Below are positions 42,805 to 50,700 of a stretch of DNA of 64,000 bases, one piece after another; within the stretch, counting starts at the first letter, position 1; every line of letters starts with the position of its first letter. The position numbers were made by a program, and so were the translations under genes. This DNA comes from UBA1952 sp965200035 (GTDB lineage Bacteria; Bacteroidota; Bacteroidia; Chitinophagales; Chitinophagaceae): assembly GCA_965200035.1 (NCBI GenBank), contig OZ241334.1:2046001-2110000 (forward strand), written 5' to 3'. The notes under the pieces are model-generated. The model saw nothing but the letters and a program-made list of their open reading frames with translations, ran no database searches and was not told where the DNA came from.

Positions 42805-44142
42805 TCAGGCCATCTGGTCCACGGGCAACTGAACGACTGGACGGCCCATGCTTTCATAATAAAAGCCCAGCTCTTCCATTTTCTGCAGGCTGTACACATT
42901 GCGGCCATCAAAAATGACCCGCGCTTTCATCAGTTCGGCAATAGTTTCAAAGCGGGGATTCCGGAATTCAGCCCATTCGGTAACAACAATAAGGGCATCG
43001 GCATCATTAAGCGCGTCATACTGGTCTGCAGCATAATAGATTCCTTCTTCGCCCAGTTGCTGACGTACATTGCTCATCGCTTCAGGATCGTAAGTACGTA
43101 TCTGCGCGCCGGCAACCGTAAGCTCGCGGATCAGCTCAAGAGCCGGTGCCTCCCGGATATCATCCGTCTCCGGCTTGAACGCAAGGCCCCATACGGCAAA
43201 AGTCTTGCCAGTAAGATCATTGCCAAAGTAGGCCTTAATCTTACCACCCAGCATGGTCTTCTGCCGGTCATTGACTTCCATAACGGCTTTTACGATCCGG
43301 AAATCATATTCGTATTCACGGGCAGTCTGTGCCAGCGCCTGCACATCTTTAGGGAAGCAGGAGCCTCCATAACCTACGCCGGGAAACAGGAAGCGCTTTC
43401 CGATCCGGTTGTCTGACCCGATGCCCGTGCGCACAGCGTCCACATTGGCGCCTGCCTTTTCACAGAGATTGGCCATTTCATTCATAAAGGAAATGCGCAT
43501 AGCCAGATAGGCATTGGCGGCATACTTCGTCATTTCGGAAGAGCGCTCATCCATAAAATGAATCGGATTTCCTTGCCGTACAAAAGGACTGTATAATTCT
43601 TCCATCAGCTTTTGCGCTCTTTCTGATCTTGTGCCGACCACTACACGGTCGGGCTTCAGAAAATCTTCGACTGCCACGCCTTCCCGGAGAAATTCAGGGT
43701 TGGATACTACATCAAAAAGCTGCCGATCAAGCCGCTCAGTCAACACCGCAGTCACTTTTTCCGCCGTCCCTACCGGTACGGTGCTTTTATTGACAATCAC
43801 CTTATAATCCGTGATCATGCCGCTGAGATCACGCGCTGCATCCAGCACATATTGCAGGTCGGCTTCGCCGCCTTTGCCCGGCGGGGTAGGCAGGGCTAGG
43901 AAAATCACCCGGGCGTCTTTTATGCCTTCGCTCAGGGATGTGGTAAAGGATATGCGCTTCTCTTTGATATTGCGCTCTAAGAGGAGGTCGAGTCCCGGCT
44001 CATAGATAGGGGATTTACCGGCACGAAGCTGCGCTACTTTGCGCTCATTGATATCCACACAGACAACATCATTTCCCATTTCGGCAAAGCATACACCGCT
44101 TACAAGGCCTACATACCCGGTACCTACAATCGTAATCTGCAT
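42805..44142 (-). CDS. ugd: UDP-glucose 6-dehydrogenase
   Basis: 445 residues, normal length. Oxidises UDP-glucose to UDP-glucuronate with two NAD. The NAD site is ITIVGTGYVGLVSGVCFAEM with GNDVVCVDINE; the central part has VNKSTVPVGTAEKV, SNPEFLREGVAVEDF and the catalytic Cys in GVGYGGSCFPKDVQAL near residue 258. C-terminal VWGLAFKPETDDIREAPAL and VIFDGRNVY complete the family pattern. It supplies UDP-GlcA for uxs and perhaps directly for the polymer. A consensus -7 box is present upstream. Confidence 0.97.
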   Translation of the reverse strand: MQITIVGTGYVGLVSGVCFAEMGNDVVCVDINERKVAQLRAGKSPIYEPGLDLLLERNIKEKRISFTTSLSEGIKDARVIFLALPTPPGKGGEADLQYVLDAARDLSGMITDYKVIVNKSTVPVGTAEKVTAVLTERLDRQLFDVVSNPEFLREGVAVEDFLKPDRVVVGTRSERAQKLMEELYSPFVRQGNPIHFMDERSSEMTKYAANAYLAMRISFMNEMANLCEKAGANVDAVRTGIGSDNRIGKRFLFPGVGYGGSCFPKDVQALAQTAREYEYDFRIVKAVMEVNDRQKTMLGGKIKAYFGNDLTGKTFAVWGLAFKPETDDIREAPALELIRELTVAGAQIRTYDPEAMSNVRQQLGEEGIYYAADQYDALNDADALIVVTEWAEFRNPRFETIAELMKARVIFDGRNVYSLQKMEELGFYYESMGRPVVQLPVDQMA

Positions 44143-44165
44143 AAAATGCTGCTATAAATTTTGCG

Positions 44166-44173
44166 CAAATATA
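44166..44173 (-). promoter_or_regulatory. -7 box of ugd
   Basis: On the minus strand TATATTTG, a full TAnnTTTG match, 23 bases before the ugd ATG. The -33 TTG is not obvious. Confidence 0.55.
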
Positions 44174-44334
44174 GACTGATAAAATCATAACACACAGCTG
44201 AACCTGCTATATACATAAGGCTGATCACAGTTATTTACTGGCATTTTCCAGGAATTTGCGTTAAATCTGTACCTTGCAGCCCTGGATTCATCAGGGGCTA
44301 TCTGATCCTGTAATTAATTTTTCTTATCATCTTT

Positions 44335-46245
44335 ATGTGCGGTATTACCGGTCTTCTATTAAAGCAGAAAGCTGCAGGCAATCCTCTGGAAAAAGTAGCT
44401 GCTGCCAATGCCCGGCTGGTACTTCGCGGTCCGGACGGAGGCAGCACGTTTGGTGATGCCAATGCGGCATTCGGCCACCGGCGGCTCTCCATTATTGACA
44501 CCTCGGAATGTGGAAGTCAGCCAATGAGGGATGTTACCGGGCGCTATGTGCTGGTATTTAACGGAGAGATTTTTAACTATGAGCAGCTTTCCCGGCAATA
44601 TCTTGCCGGCGTATGGGAGCGCATCGGCGGGCCTAAATCCCATTCAGATACAGAAGTGCTGCTCTATCTGCTGATCGAACATGGCCATACCTGCCTCGAA
44701 TGGCTGTCCGGCTTCTTTGCCTTTGCTTTTTATGATACCCAAAAGGAAGAATTGCTCCTTGCCCGGGATCGTTTTGGCAAGAAGCCGCTGCTCTATTATC
44801 AGGATGAAGGCTTTTTTGCCTTCGCTTCGGAGATGAAGGCCCTGCTGGCTTATGATATTCCCCGCAGGCTTAATTACAGCGCCCTGCACCAGTACCTGCA
44901 GCTCAATTATGTGCCGCAGCCGCAAAGCATGTTCGAGGGAGTGGCCAAACTGAAGCCGGCGCATTACGTGAAAGTCAATAAGGAGGGCATCAGAGAGTAT
45001 AAGGCTTACTATACGCTTAAGACCAATCCTGCAGGCTATGGACAATACACCTATGAGCAGGCAGAAAAACAATTGATCAGTCTGCTGGACAATGCCGTAC
45101 AGGAGCGGATGATTGCCGATGTTCCGCTCGGGGCATTCCTCAGTGGCGGCATCGATTCCTCGGTAGTCGTGGCGCTTGCCAGTCGCCATACGGATCACCT
45201 AAAGACCTTTTCGGTAGGCTATAAGGACAATCCCTTTTTTGATGAAACAAAATATGCCCGGCTGGTGGCAGACCGCTATCAGACCGATCATACCGTCTTT
45301 TCGCTGTCCAACGATGATTTTCTGGAGCATGTGCACGGAGTGCTGGATTACCTGGATGAGCCTTTTGCCGATTCTTCCGCGATTTCGGTATATATACTGA
45401 GCCAGTACACCCGCCGGCATGTAACGGTTGCCCTGAGTGGCGACGGGGGCGATGAAGTATTTGCAGGCTATAACAAGCATGGTGCAGAATGGCAGGTCCG
45501 CCAGCCCTCGCTGCTGAATGGTCTGGTCAAGGCCGGCTATCCGCTCTGGAAAGCCCTGCCGCACAGCCGCAACGGGAAAATGACCAATAAGTTCCGCCAG
45601 CTATACCGGTTTGCCGCCGGCGCGCGCTTGGGAGACCAGGAGCGGTACTGGCGCTGGGCATCCTTCAATACCCCCGGACAGGCAGATGAGCTGTTGCACA
45701 GCAGCAGGCAGGCTGATATAGATACCGCTCTTCTGCAGCGCGAAAAAGCGCAGCTGCTGTCTCCTATTGCCACAACAGATTATAATGAAGTGCTGGTGGC
45801 AGATATGAACCTGGTACTGCTAAGCGATATGCTGGTAAAAGTGGATCTGATGAGCATGGCCAACAGCCTGGAGGTGCGCAGTCCGTTCCTCGATCATAAA
45901 GTTGTGGATTTTGCTTTTGGCCTGCCGGCGGATTACAAAATAAACGGCCGCATCAAAAAGCGGATTGTGCAGGATGCCTTTCGCCCGATGCTGCCGGAAG
46001 AATTGTATAACCGGCCGAAGCAGGGCTTCGAGATCCCGCTGCTCGACTGGTTCCGCAAAGAGCTCTGGGGTATGATCAATGATGATCTGCTGAGCAGATC
46101 TTTTGTAGAGGCACAGGGCATTTTCAACCCGGCTGCTACCGAAGCCCTGAAAGCGAAGCTGCGCAGCAATAACCCGGAAGACAGCCATGCAACCATCTGG
46201 GCGCTGATCGTATTCCAGCACTGGTGGAAGAAATACCTTGCTTGA
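44335..46245 (+). CDS. asnB: Asparagine synthase (glutamine-hydrolysing) / AsnB-type amidotransferase
   Basis: 636 residues. Cys2 of MCGITGLLLK is the glutaminase nucleophile; RGPDGGSTFGDANAAFGHRR and VLVFNGEIFNYEQL belong to the Ntn domain (1-200). The synthetase domain has the PP-loop in FLSGGIDSSVVVALAS near residue 267 and DEPFADSSAISVYILSQYTR with ALSGDGGDEVFAGYNKH. It makes asparagine from aspartate and glutamine, but AsnB-type enzymes in polysaccharide loci often amidate sugar carboxylates or otherwise modify the glycan. Its placement between ugd and a glycosyltransferase makes such a role possible; sequence alone does not decide. Confidence 0.93.
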   Translation: MCGITGLLLKQKAAGNPLEKVAAANARLVLRGPDGGSTFGDANAAFGHRRLSIIDTSECGSQPMRDVTGRYVLVFNGEIFNYEQLSRQYLAGVWERIGGPKSHSDTEVLLYLLIEHGHTCLEWLSGFFAFAFYDTQKEELLLARDRFGKKPLLYYQDEGFFAFASEMKALLAYDIPRRLNYSALHQYLQLNYVPQPQSMFEGVAKLKPAHYVKVNKEGIREYKAYYTLKTNPAGYGQYTYEQAEKQLISLLDNAVQERMIADVPLGAFLSGGIDSSVVVALASRHTDHLKTFSVGYKDNPFFDETKYARLVADRYQTDHTVFSLSNDDFLEHVHGVLDYLDEPFADSSAISVYILSQYTRRHVTVALSGDGGDEVFAGYNKHGAEWQVRQPSLLNGLVKAGYPLWKALPHSRNGKMTNKFRQLYRFAAGARLGDQERYWRWASFNTPGQADELLHSSRQADIDTALLQREKAQLLSPIATTDYNEVLVADMNLVLLSDMLVKVDLMSMANSLEVRSPFLDHKVVDFAFGLPADYKINGRIKKRIVQDAFRPMLPEELYNRPKQGFEIPLLDWFRKELWGMINDDLLSRSFVEAQGIFNPAATEALKAKLRSNNPEDSHATIWALIVFQHWWKKYLA

Positions 46246-46319
46246 CCAGATCCGCAACAGATGCGCCGATCAGCCGTTCTCTTCAATTTCAATACTTAAT
46301 TTTTACTCTTTTACCCTCA

Positions 46320-47513
46320 ATGCCCCGAGTAGTACGAATCCTTAACCGCCTGATCATCGGAGGGCCGGTGCTCAACGCTACCTACCTGACCAAATTCATG
46401 GCGCCGGAATTTGAAACCATGCTGATCATTGGAGGTAAGGACGATCATGAGCAGGACGCTACCCACCTCACGGAAAGACTGGGCATTACGCCTGTAGTGG
46501 TGCCGGAGATGAAACGAGCCATAGACCTTGCGCAGGACCGGGCCGCCTACAGGAAGATCAAGGCCCTCATCCAGGATTTTAGGCCCGACATAGTTCATAC
46601 CCATGCTGCCAAGTCCGGTACAATCGGCAGGCTGGCAGCTTCTGCCTGCAAGGTTCCGGTCGTCGTCCATACCTTTCACGGGCATGTGTTTCATTCCTAC
46701 TTCTCCAAATGGAAGAGCAATGCGTTCATTAATATCGAGCGCTACCTAGCAAGAAAATCTACAGGGATCATCGCTATATCTGATATTCAAAAAAAGGAGC
46801 TTGGCGATATCTATAGAATATGCCCGCCGAATAAAATCCAGGTCATTCCGCTGGGCCTCGATCTGGACCGCTTTGAAGATAGCCTGGGCCGGAAGCGCGC
46901 ATTCTTCCGCAGCCAGTATGAAATAGCAGCTGATGAAATAGCAGTTGGTATCATTGGCCGTATTGTGCCGGTAAAGAATCACAGTCTTTTTGTGGCCGCA
47001 GCCGCAGCAGTGCTGAAAAAGACCCAAAAGAAAGTACGCTTCATTATCATCGGAGATGGCGATATGCGCCCTCAGATGGAAGCGGAGTTCAGGCAGGCAT
47101 ATGTCGACTATGCCTACTATCCGCAGGAAAAGCGCGCTACACAGGCGCTCTGCACTTCCTGGCAAACGGAAATGGACGTGGTGCTGGCCGGGCTGGATAT
47201 TGTAGTGCTGACCTCACATAATGAAGGAACGCCATTATCGCTCATAGAAGCGCAGGCAGCCGGCAAGCCGGTGGTTTCAACCAGGGTAGGAGGTGTGGCC
47301 GATGTGGTGCTGGATGGCCGGTCAGGCTTTATCACGCCGCCTGGTAATGCAGGCCTTTTTGCGGCATCATTGTTGCAACTGATAGAAGATAGCAGTCTGC
47401 GCAATGCTTTTGGCCATATAGGTGAAAGCCATGTAAAAGCTCTTTTTTCTTATCAACGCCTGGTAAATGATATGTCTCACTATTATTATGCGCAGCTCGA
47501 TGCAAGAAAATAA
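46320..47513 (+). CDS. Glycosyltransferase, GT4
   Basis: 397 residues from the ATG at 46320; the frame is open further left but that part overlaps asnB and lacks family similarity. RVVRILNRLIIGGPVLNATY is the GT-B start with the Gly loop; IVHTHAAKSGTIGRLAASAC and VVHTFHGHVFHSYFSKWKSN are the well-conserved acceptor side of EPS-type GT4 enzymes. The donor site is VLTSHNEGTPLSLIEAQAAG followed by STRVGGVADVVLDGRSGF. An insertion (QAYVDYAYYPQEKRATQALC) sits between the two Rossmann strands. Probably transcribed with asnB, 74 bases upstream. Confidence 0.92.
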   Translation: MPRVVRILNRLIIGGPVLNATYLTKFMAPEFETMLIIGGKDDHEQDATHLTERLGITPVVVPEMKRAIDLAQDRAAYRKIKALIQDFRPDIVHTHAAKSGTIGRLAASACKVPVVVHTFHGHVFHSYFSKWKSNAFINIERYLARKSTGIIAISDIQKKELGDIYRICPPNKIQVIPLGLDLDRFEDSLGRKRAFFRSQYEIAADEIAVGIIGRIVPVKNHSLFVAAAAAVLKKTQKKVRFIIIGDGDMRPQMEAEFRQAYVDYAYYPQEKRATQALCTSWQTEMDVVLAGLDIVVLTSHNEGTPLSLIEAQAAGKPVVSTRVGGVADVVLDGRSGFITPPGNAGLFAASLLQLIEDSSLRNAFGHIGESHVKALFSYQRLVNDMSHYYYAQLDARK

Positions 47514-47570
47514 AGCATCCGTTGCTTTTTTCGCGGATCCGGAAAGGCCATGGCTGCATATTTCCTAATA

Positions 47571-47597
47571 AAAAACGCGCCTTAAAGCGCTTTTTTT
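47571..47597 (+). terminator. Terminator after the asnB/glycosyltransferase unit
   Basis: Short GCGC stem (47577-47580 with 47587-47590), extended by an A-run on the left and seven T on the right around a six-base loop. It lies between two convergent genes and is probably used from both sides. Confidence 0.6.
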
Positions 47598-47623
47598 CAT
47601 TCTGCTTATAGATAAAATGCAGG

Positions 47624-48607
47624 CTACACTTTGGCCAGTGCGCCTTTCAGCTCATTGATCACCTGTACTTCTGTAGCGTCATTGCCATTCAGGTCGGCCA
47701 GGAACACAGACACCCAGTCCGTCATGTGAATGAAGTAAAAGATATGCTCCCAATAGCTGGTGCCCTTTGAGAATACTTCAATGATATTAAGAGTATATTT
47801 TTTAATCACCATCTTGTTGATCTCCATGCGTGTCTGGGTGCGGCTGTAATCATCCTCATTGCGTAGAAGTAACACGACTTTGTTGTCGTCCTTCTGGCGC
47901 CAGCCTACCAGTTCATTGTGGTTCATCTCCGGAATGGCATTATGCCAGCACAGGATCTTGCCATTCTCGTTGAACTGTTGACGCACGCGGACCGCCAGGC
48001 CCTCATAGTTGGCAGCCGCATATATAACGGGAAGCCTGCCATCCAGCTTTTGCGCAATGGCCTTCGCTTTCTTCTGAATGTCTTTTGTGCTCCCTTTAAG
48101 TAATGCTACAGATGCCTGTATGTCCTGATCGGTCTTATTCTTCAGCAGCTTAAAACGGCGCAGGGTATTCAGTATCTGAACGATCGAATAACCAATACAG
48201 GCGCGCGGCGGCATGCCGGACGGTATAAGGATGCAATCCAAGCCATGCTTTTCGGCCAGCGTCGCGACCTCACCGCCGGATGTAATGCACGTCACCTGAG
48301 CTTTGGCCTTAATGGCCTGCTTCATAGACTCGACCGTCTCTTCCGTATTGCCGGAGTAAGAGCAAACGATCACCAGTGTCTCTGCGCCGGCAAACTTTGG
48401 CAGCGCATAGTCTTTATTAACTACAAAAGGAACTTTCAGCTTATCTGCAACATAGTTCTGGACAATGGATCCGCCGATGCCACTGCCTCCAAGGCCGGTC
48501 AGCAGGACGTTCGTAAGAGGCAGCACAGGATTCTTAAACTTATAACTTTGAGTGATCTGAAGGGCTTCTTCCAGTTGCTGCGGAAATTGCTGAATCAATT
48601 CTTTCAT
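47624..48607 (-). CDS. Bifunctional phosphoglucose/phosphomannose isomerase
   Basis: 327 residues. Two SIS halves: NVLLTGLGGSGIGGSIVQNY near residue 35 and LVIVCSYSGNTEETVESMKQ near 80 are phosphosugar-binding loops, and CILIPSGMPPRACIGYSIVQ and NAIPEMNHNELVGW are the marks of the archaeal-type bifunctional PGI/PMI family. It interconverts Glc-6-P, Fru-6-P and Man-6-P, linking central metabolism to nucleotide-sugar supply. The family length is 310-340. A consensus -7 box sits just upstream of the ATG at 48607. Confidence 0.93.
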   Translation of the reverse strand: MKELIQQFPQQLEEALQITQSYKFKNPVLPLTNVLLTGLGGSGIGGSIVQNYVADKLKVPFVVNKDYALPKFAGAETLVIVCSYSGNTEETVESMKQAIKAKAQVTCITSGGEVATLAEKHGLDCILIPSGMPPRACIGYSIVQILNTLRRFKLLKNKTDQDIQASVALLKGSTKDIQKKAKAIAQKLDGRLPVIYAAANYEGLAVRVRQQFNENGKILCWHNAIPEMNHNELVGWRQKDDNKVVLLLRNEDDYSRTQTRMEINKMVIKKYTLNIIEVFSKGTSYWEHIFYFIHMTDWVSVFLADLNGNDATEVQVINELKGALAKV

Positions 48608-48626
48608 CCGATAATTTTTCGATGGC

Positions 48627-48634
48627 CAAACATA
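48627..48634 (-). promoter_or_regulatory. -7 box of the phosphosugar isomerase gene
   Basis: On the minus strand TATGTTTG, a full match to TAnnTTTG, 19 bases before the ATG. Confidence 0.5.
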
Positions 48635-48782
48635 GTAAAATTAAATTTAATAATAAGCCGGTGACTATGAGTTTTTTATAAGATCTATCAGCCCTAAAAA
48701 TTTTATTGACTGGGAAATAGCTTTGATCTACAGACCACCTCCAAGATCAGAAACAGTAAAGCCGCTAAGTAAAATAGTTGCG

Positions 48783-48905
48783 CTAAGCTTTTTTTGCTTT
48801 TGCTTCGGCAGCAGTTTTGCGGATAAGCTGGCGGGACGGATGGCTCTTGCCAAATGATCCCATCGCTATCTTGCCCTTGCGTGTGCGCCTGTCACCTCTT
48901 CCCAT
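48783..48905 (-). CDS. 30S ribosomal protein THX
   Basis: 40 residues, from the ATG at 48905 to TAG at 48783, too short for normal gene finders. The product is very basic: GRGDRRTRKGKIAMGSFGKS then HPSRQLIRK and an Ala/Lys tail. The GRGDxRTxKGK start and G-x-S-F/YGKxR/HP core are those of the bacterial Thx peptide that binds in the head of the 30S subunit, known from Thermus and widespread in Bacteroidota. It lies between the isomerase and HU genes on the same strand. Confidence 0.9.
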   Translation of the reverse strand: MGRGDRRTRKGKIAMGSFGKSHPSRQLIRKTAAEAKAKKA

Positions 48906-48974
48906 GATTGATGTTTTATTTTTTTAATGATTTTCTAACCCCCTGCCACCGGGACAGGGCCGCGAAAATAATAA

Positions 48975-49010
48975 AAAAGCAGGAACTGTCTTTTAAAACA
49001 ATTCCTGCCC
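48975..49010 (-). terminator. Rho-independent terminator of the HU gene
   Basis: On the minus strand a stem of GCAGGAATTGT with ACAGTTCCTGC (one mismatch) around a short loop is followed directly by TTTTTTATT. It lies about 70 bases behind the HU stop and ahead of the THX start. Confidence 0.75.
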
Positions 49011-49080
49011 CTATTTTAAGGCATCCTTCCTGTACCATAGTCAAACGCTTCGTACAGAGAAGAAATGCGCGGTACCTGCC

Positions 49081-49383
49081 TTATTTCTTCTTGGCACCCT
49101 TCTTCTTGGTCTCGCTGATGCCATCAGAGAAGCCCTTGCCTGCCTTGAACTTAGGCACACGGCGCGCTTTGATCTTGATCACCTCGCCGGTCTGCGGGTT
49201 GCGGCCATTGCGCGCTGCACGCTCAGATACCGAAAAGGTACCGAAGCCTACCAAGGTTACGCTGTCACCGGACTGAAGGGCGCTTACCACACCTGAGGTG
49301 AAGGCATCCATAGCGCCACCTGCCTGAGTTTTGGTAATGCCTGCCGTTTCTGCGATGTGGTCAATGAGTTCTGCTTTGTTCAT
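49081..49383 (-). CDS. HU-family DNA-binding protein
   Basis: 100 residues from the ATG at 49383; an upstream in-frame extension lacks family similarity and overlaps the promoter region. NKAELIDHIAETAGITKTQA is the helical start, VTLVGFGTFSVSERAARNGR with NPQTGEVIKI is the beta-arm motif (GFGTF, RxGRNPxTG), and the end carries a Lys-rich tail (TKKKGAKKK). It dimerises, bends DNA and helps organise the nucleoid. A strong Bacteroidota promoter and a terminator frame it as a single-gene unit. Confidence 0.96.
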   Translation of the reverse strand: MNKAELIDHIAETAGITKTQAGGAMDAFTSGVVSALQSGDSVTLVGFGTFSVSERAARNGRNPQTGEVIKIKARRVPKFKAGKGFSDGISETKKKGAKKK

Positions 49384-49478
49384 GAGTTGTGAATTTTTAG
49401 AATTGATGGACTTTTTTAAAAAGGAAAAATGAGTTGACTGCTTTTTCTTAGGTAAGCGTTCTAATCGCTGTGATGAGG

Positions 49479-49508
49479 CAAATATACTTCCCTTTGGCAC
49501 ACTACCAA
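49479..49508 (-). promoter_or_regulatory. Promoter of the HU gene
   Basis: On the minus strand TTG (49506-49508) and TATATTTG (49479-49486) are separated by 19 bases, matching the Bacteroidota housekeeping promoter TTG-N17..23-TAnnTTTG in both elements. It predicts a leader of roughly 85 bases before the ATG at 49383. Confidence 0.7.
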
Positions 49509-49764
49509 ATATTTTTCATCGCCCCCAAACCCGCCCCCAGCAAGCCTTTCCACAGGTTATGCACAATTTTGAATGAAATGCGCTGATTTGCAAAATCCTT
49601 GCAAATCCTTGCCGGTAAAGGATCTGAGCGAAAATGACCTTAAAAATACGATTCGATTAAACGCTTAAATGCCCGTAAACAGTATGTTTTTGGCAGAAAA
49701 TGTTAATCCTGATTTTTGTGCGGCCTTACCTGAAAAGAGCGATCCGGCAGCCTGCGTAAAGCAA
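49509..49764. other. Intergenic region between HU and rsgA with a DnaA-box match and short direct repeats
   Basis: No gene is seen here. It holds one perfect DnaA-box match TTATGCACA at 49557-49565 and a short tandem direct repeat, TTGCAAAATCC then TTGCAAATCC then TTGCC, at 49588-49613. A single box without an AT-rich unwinding element or box cluster is not enough for an origin. Confidence 0.5.
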
Positions 49765-50700
49765 TCACCACTTCTTTTCAATAGAATCGAGGATCGCCAT
49801 ATAGCTGATGTAACGCTTGCGGGATATGCCGCCTGCTGCCACGGCTTCCTTTACTGCACAGCCCGGCTCATTGATGTGCAGGCAATTGTTGAAGCGGCAG
49901 CCGTGCATCGCCCGGCGCATTTCCGGGAAATAATGGGATACTTCCTCGCGCTCCATATTGATAAGGCCAAACTCTTTCACCCCCGGCGTATCGATGATGC
50001 GGCCGCCACCCGGCAGGTCATACATCTCTGCGAAAGTGGTGGTATGCTGGCCTTTACTACTCCAGTCCGAAACCTCTGCTGTGCGCAGCTCCAGCTGCGG
50101 CATCAGCTGATTGATCAAGGTGCTCTTGCCTACGCCGGAATGGCCGCTGAAGAGGGTCGTATTGCCGTGAAGGCGTTCCTGCAATGCCTGGATGGTGGAC
50201 GGATCAAGCGCGGATATCGGGTAGACCTCATAGCCCGCGCCTTCATAGATCTCCCGCCAGTGGGCGAGCTGCGCCTCTTCCCGGGCATCGTGGAGGTCGG
50301 TTTTGTTGATGACGATGATGGCCGGTATATGATAGGCCTCTGCGGTGATCAGAAAGCGGTCGATGAAACCATTGGAGGTACGGGGAGAGGCGATCGTGGC
50401 CAGGACCAGCGCCGTATCCAGATTGGCCGCCACGATATGCTTCTGGTTCCGGTTGTGGGGCGATACGCGTACAATGTAGTTGTTGCGGTCTTCCACCCCG
50501 GTGATCATCGCTGTATTGGCCTGCTCCTGCTCTATATCAAACAGCACATGATCGCCCACGGCGATCGGGTTGGTGGATGAGATAGCATCGTCGATCTTCA
50601 GCTTTCCCTTGATGCGGGCCTGCCAGATACGATGATTGCTGTCCTGCAGCAGATACCAGCTCCCGGTGCTCTTGTAAATCAGTCCACGCTCTTTATTCAT
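49765..50700 (-). CDS. rsgA: Ribosome small-subunit-dependent GTPase A
   Basis: 311 residues. Circularly permuted GTPase: G4 VINKTDLHDA comes before G1 FSGHSGVGKSTLINQL (near residue 180) and G3 IDTPGVKEFG. An N-terminal OB domain (NPIAVGDHVLFDI) and a C-terminal zinc-binding segment (CRFNNCLHINEPGCAVKEAV) complete the family layout. It assists late 30S assembly. The ATG at 50700 overlaps the stop of the permease gene upstream by eight bases, an unusual coupling of a membrane transporter with a ribosome-assembly factor that may be only genomic compaction. Confidence 0.97.
   Translation of the reverse strand: MNKERGLIYKSTGSWYLLQDSNHRIWQARIKGKLKIDDAISSTNPIAVGDHVLFDIEQEQANTAMITGVEDRNNYIVRVSPHNRNQKHIVAANLDTALVLATIASPRTSNGFIDRFLITAEAYHIPAIIVINKTDLHDAREEAQLAHWREIYEGAGYEVYPISALDPSTIQALQERLHGNTTLFSGHSGVGKSTLINQLMPQLELRTAEVSDWSSKGQHTTTFAEMYDLPGGGRIIDTPGVKEFGLINMEREEVSHYFPEMRRAMHGCRFNNCLHINEPGCAVKEAVAAGGISRKRYISYMAILDSIEKKW

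Noticed and set aside
49509..49764. Replication origin near HU
   Set aside because: Only one perfect DnaA box, no box cluster, no AT-rich unwinding element and no dnaA/dnaN nearby.
49669..50580. Open frame of 303 codons on the plus strand
   Set aside because: Antisense to rsgA, which has all GTPase and zinc motifs; the frame has no recognisable family features.
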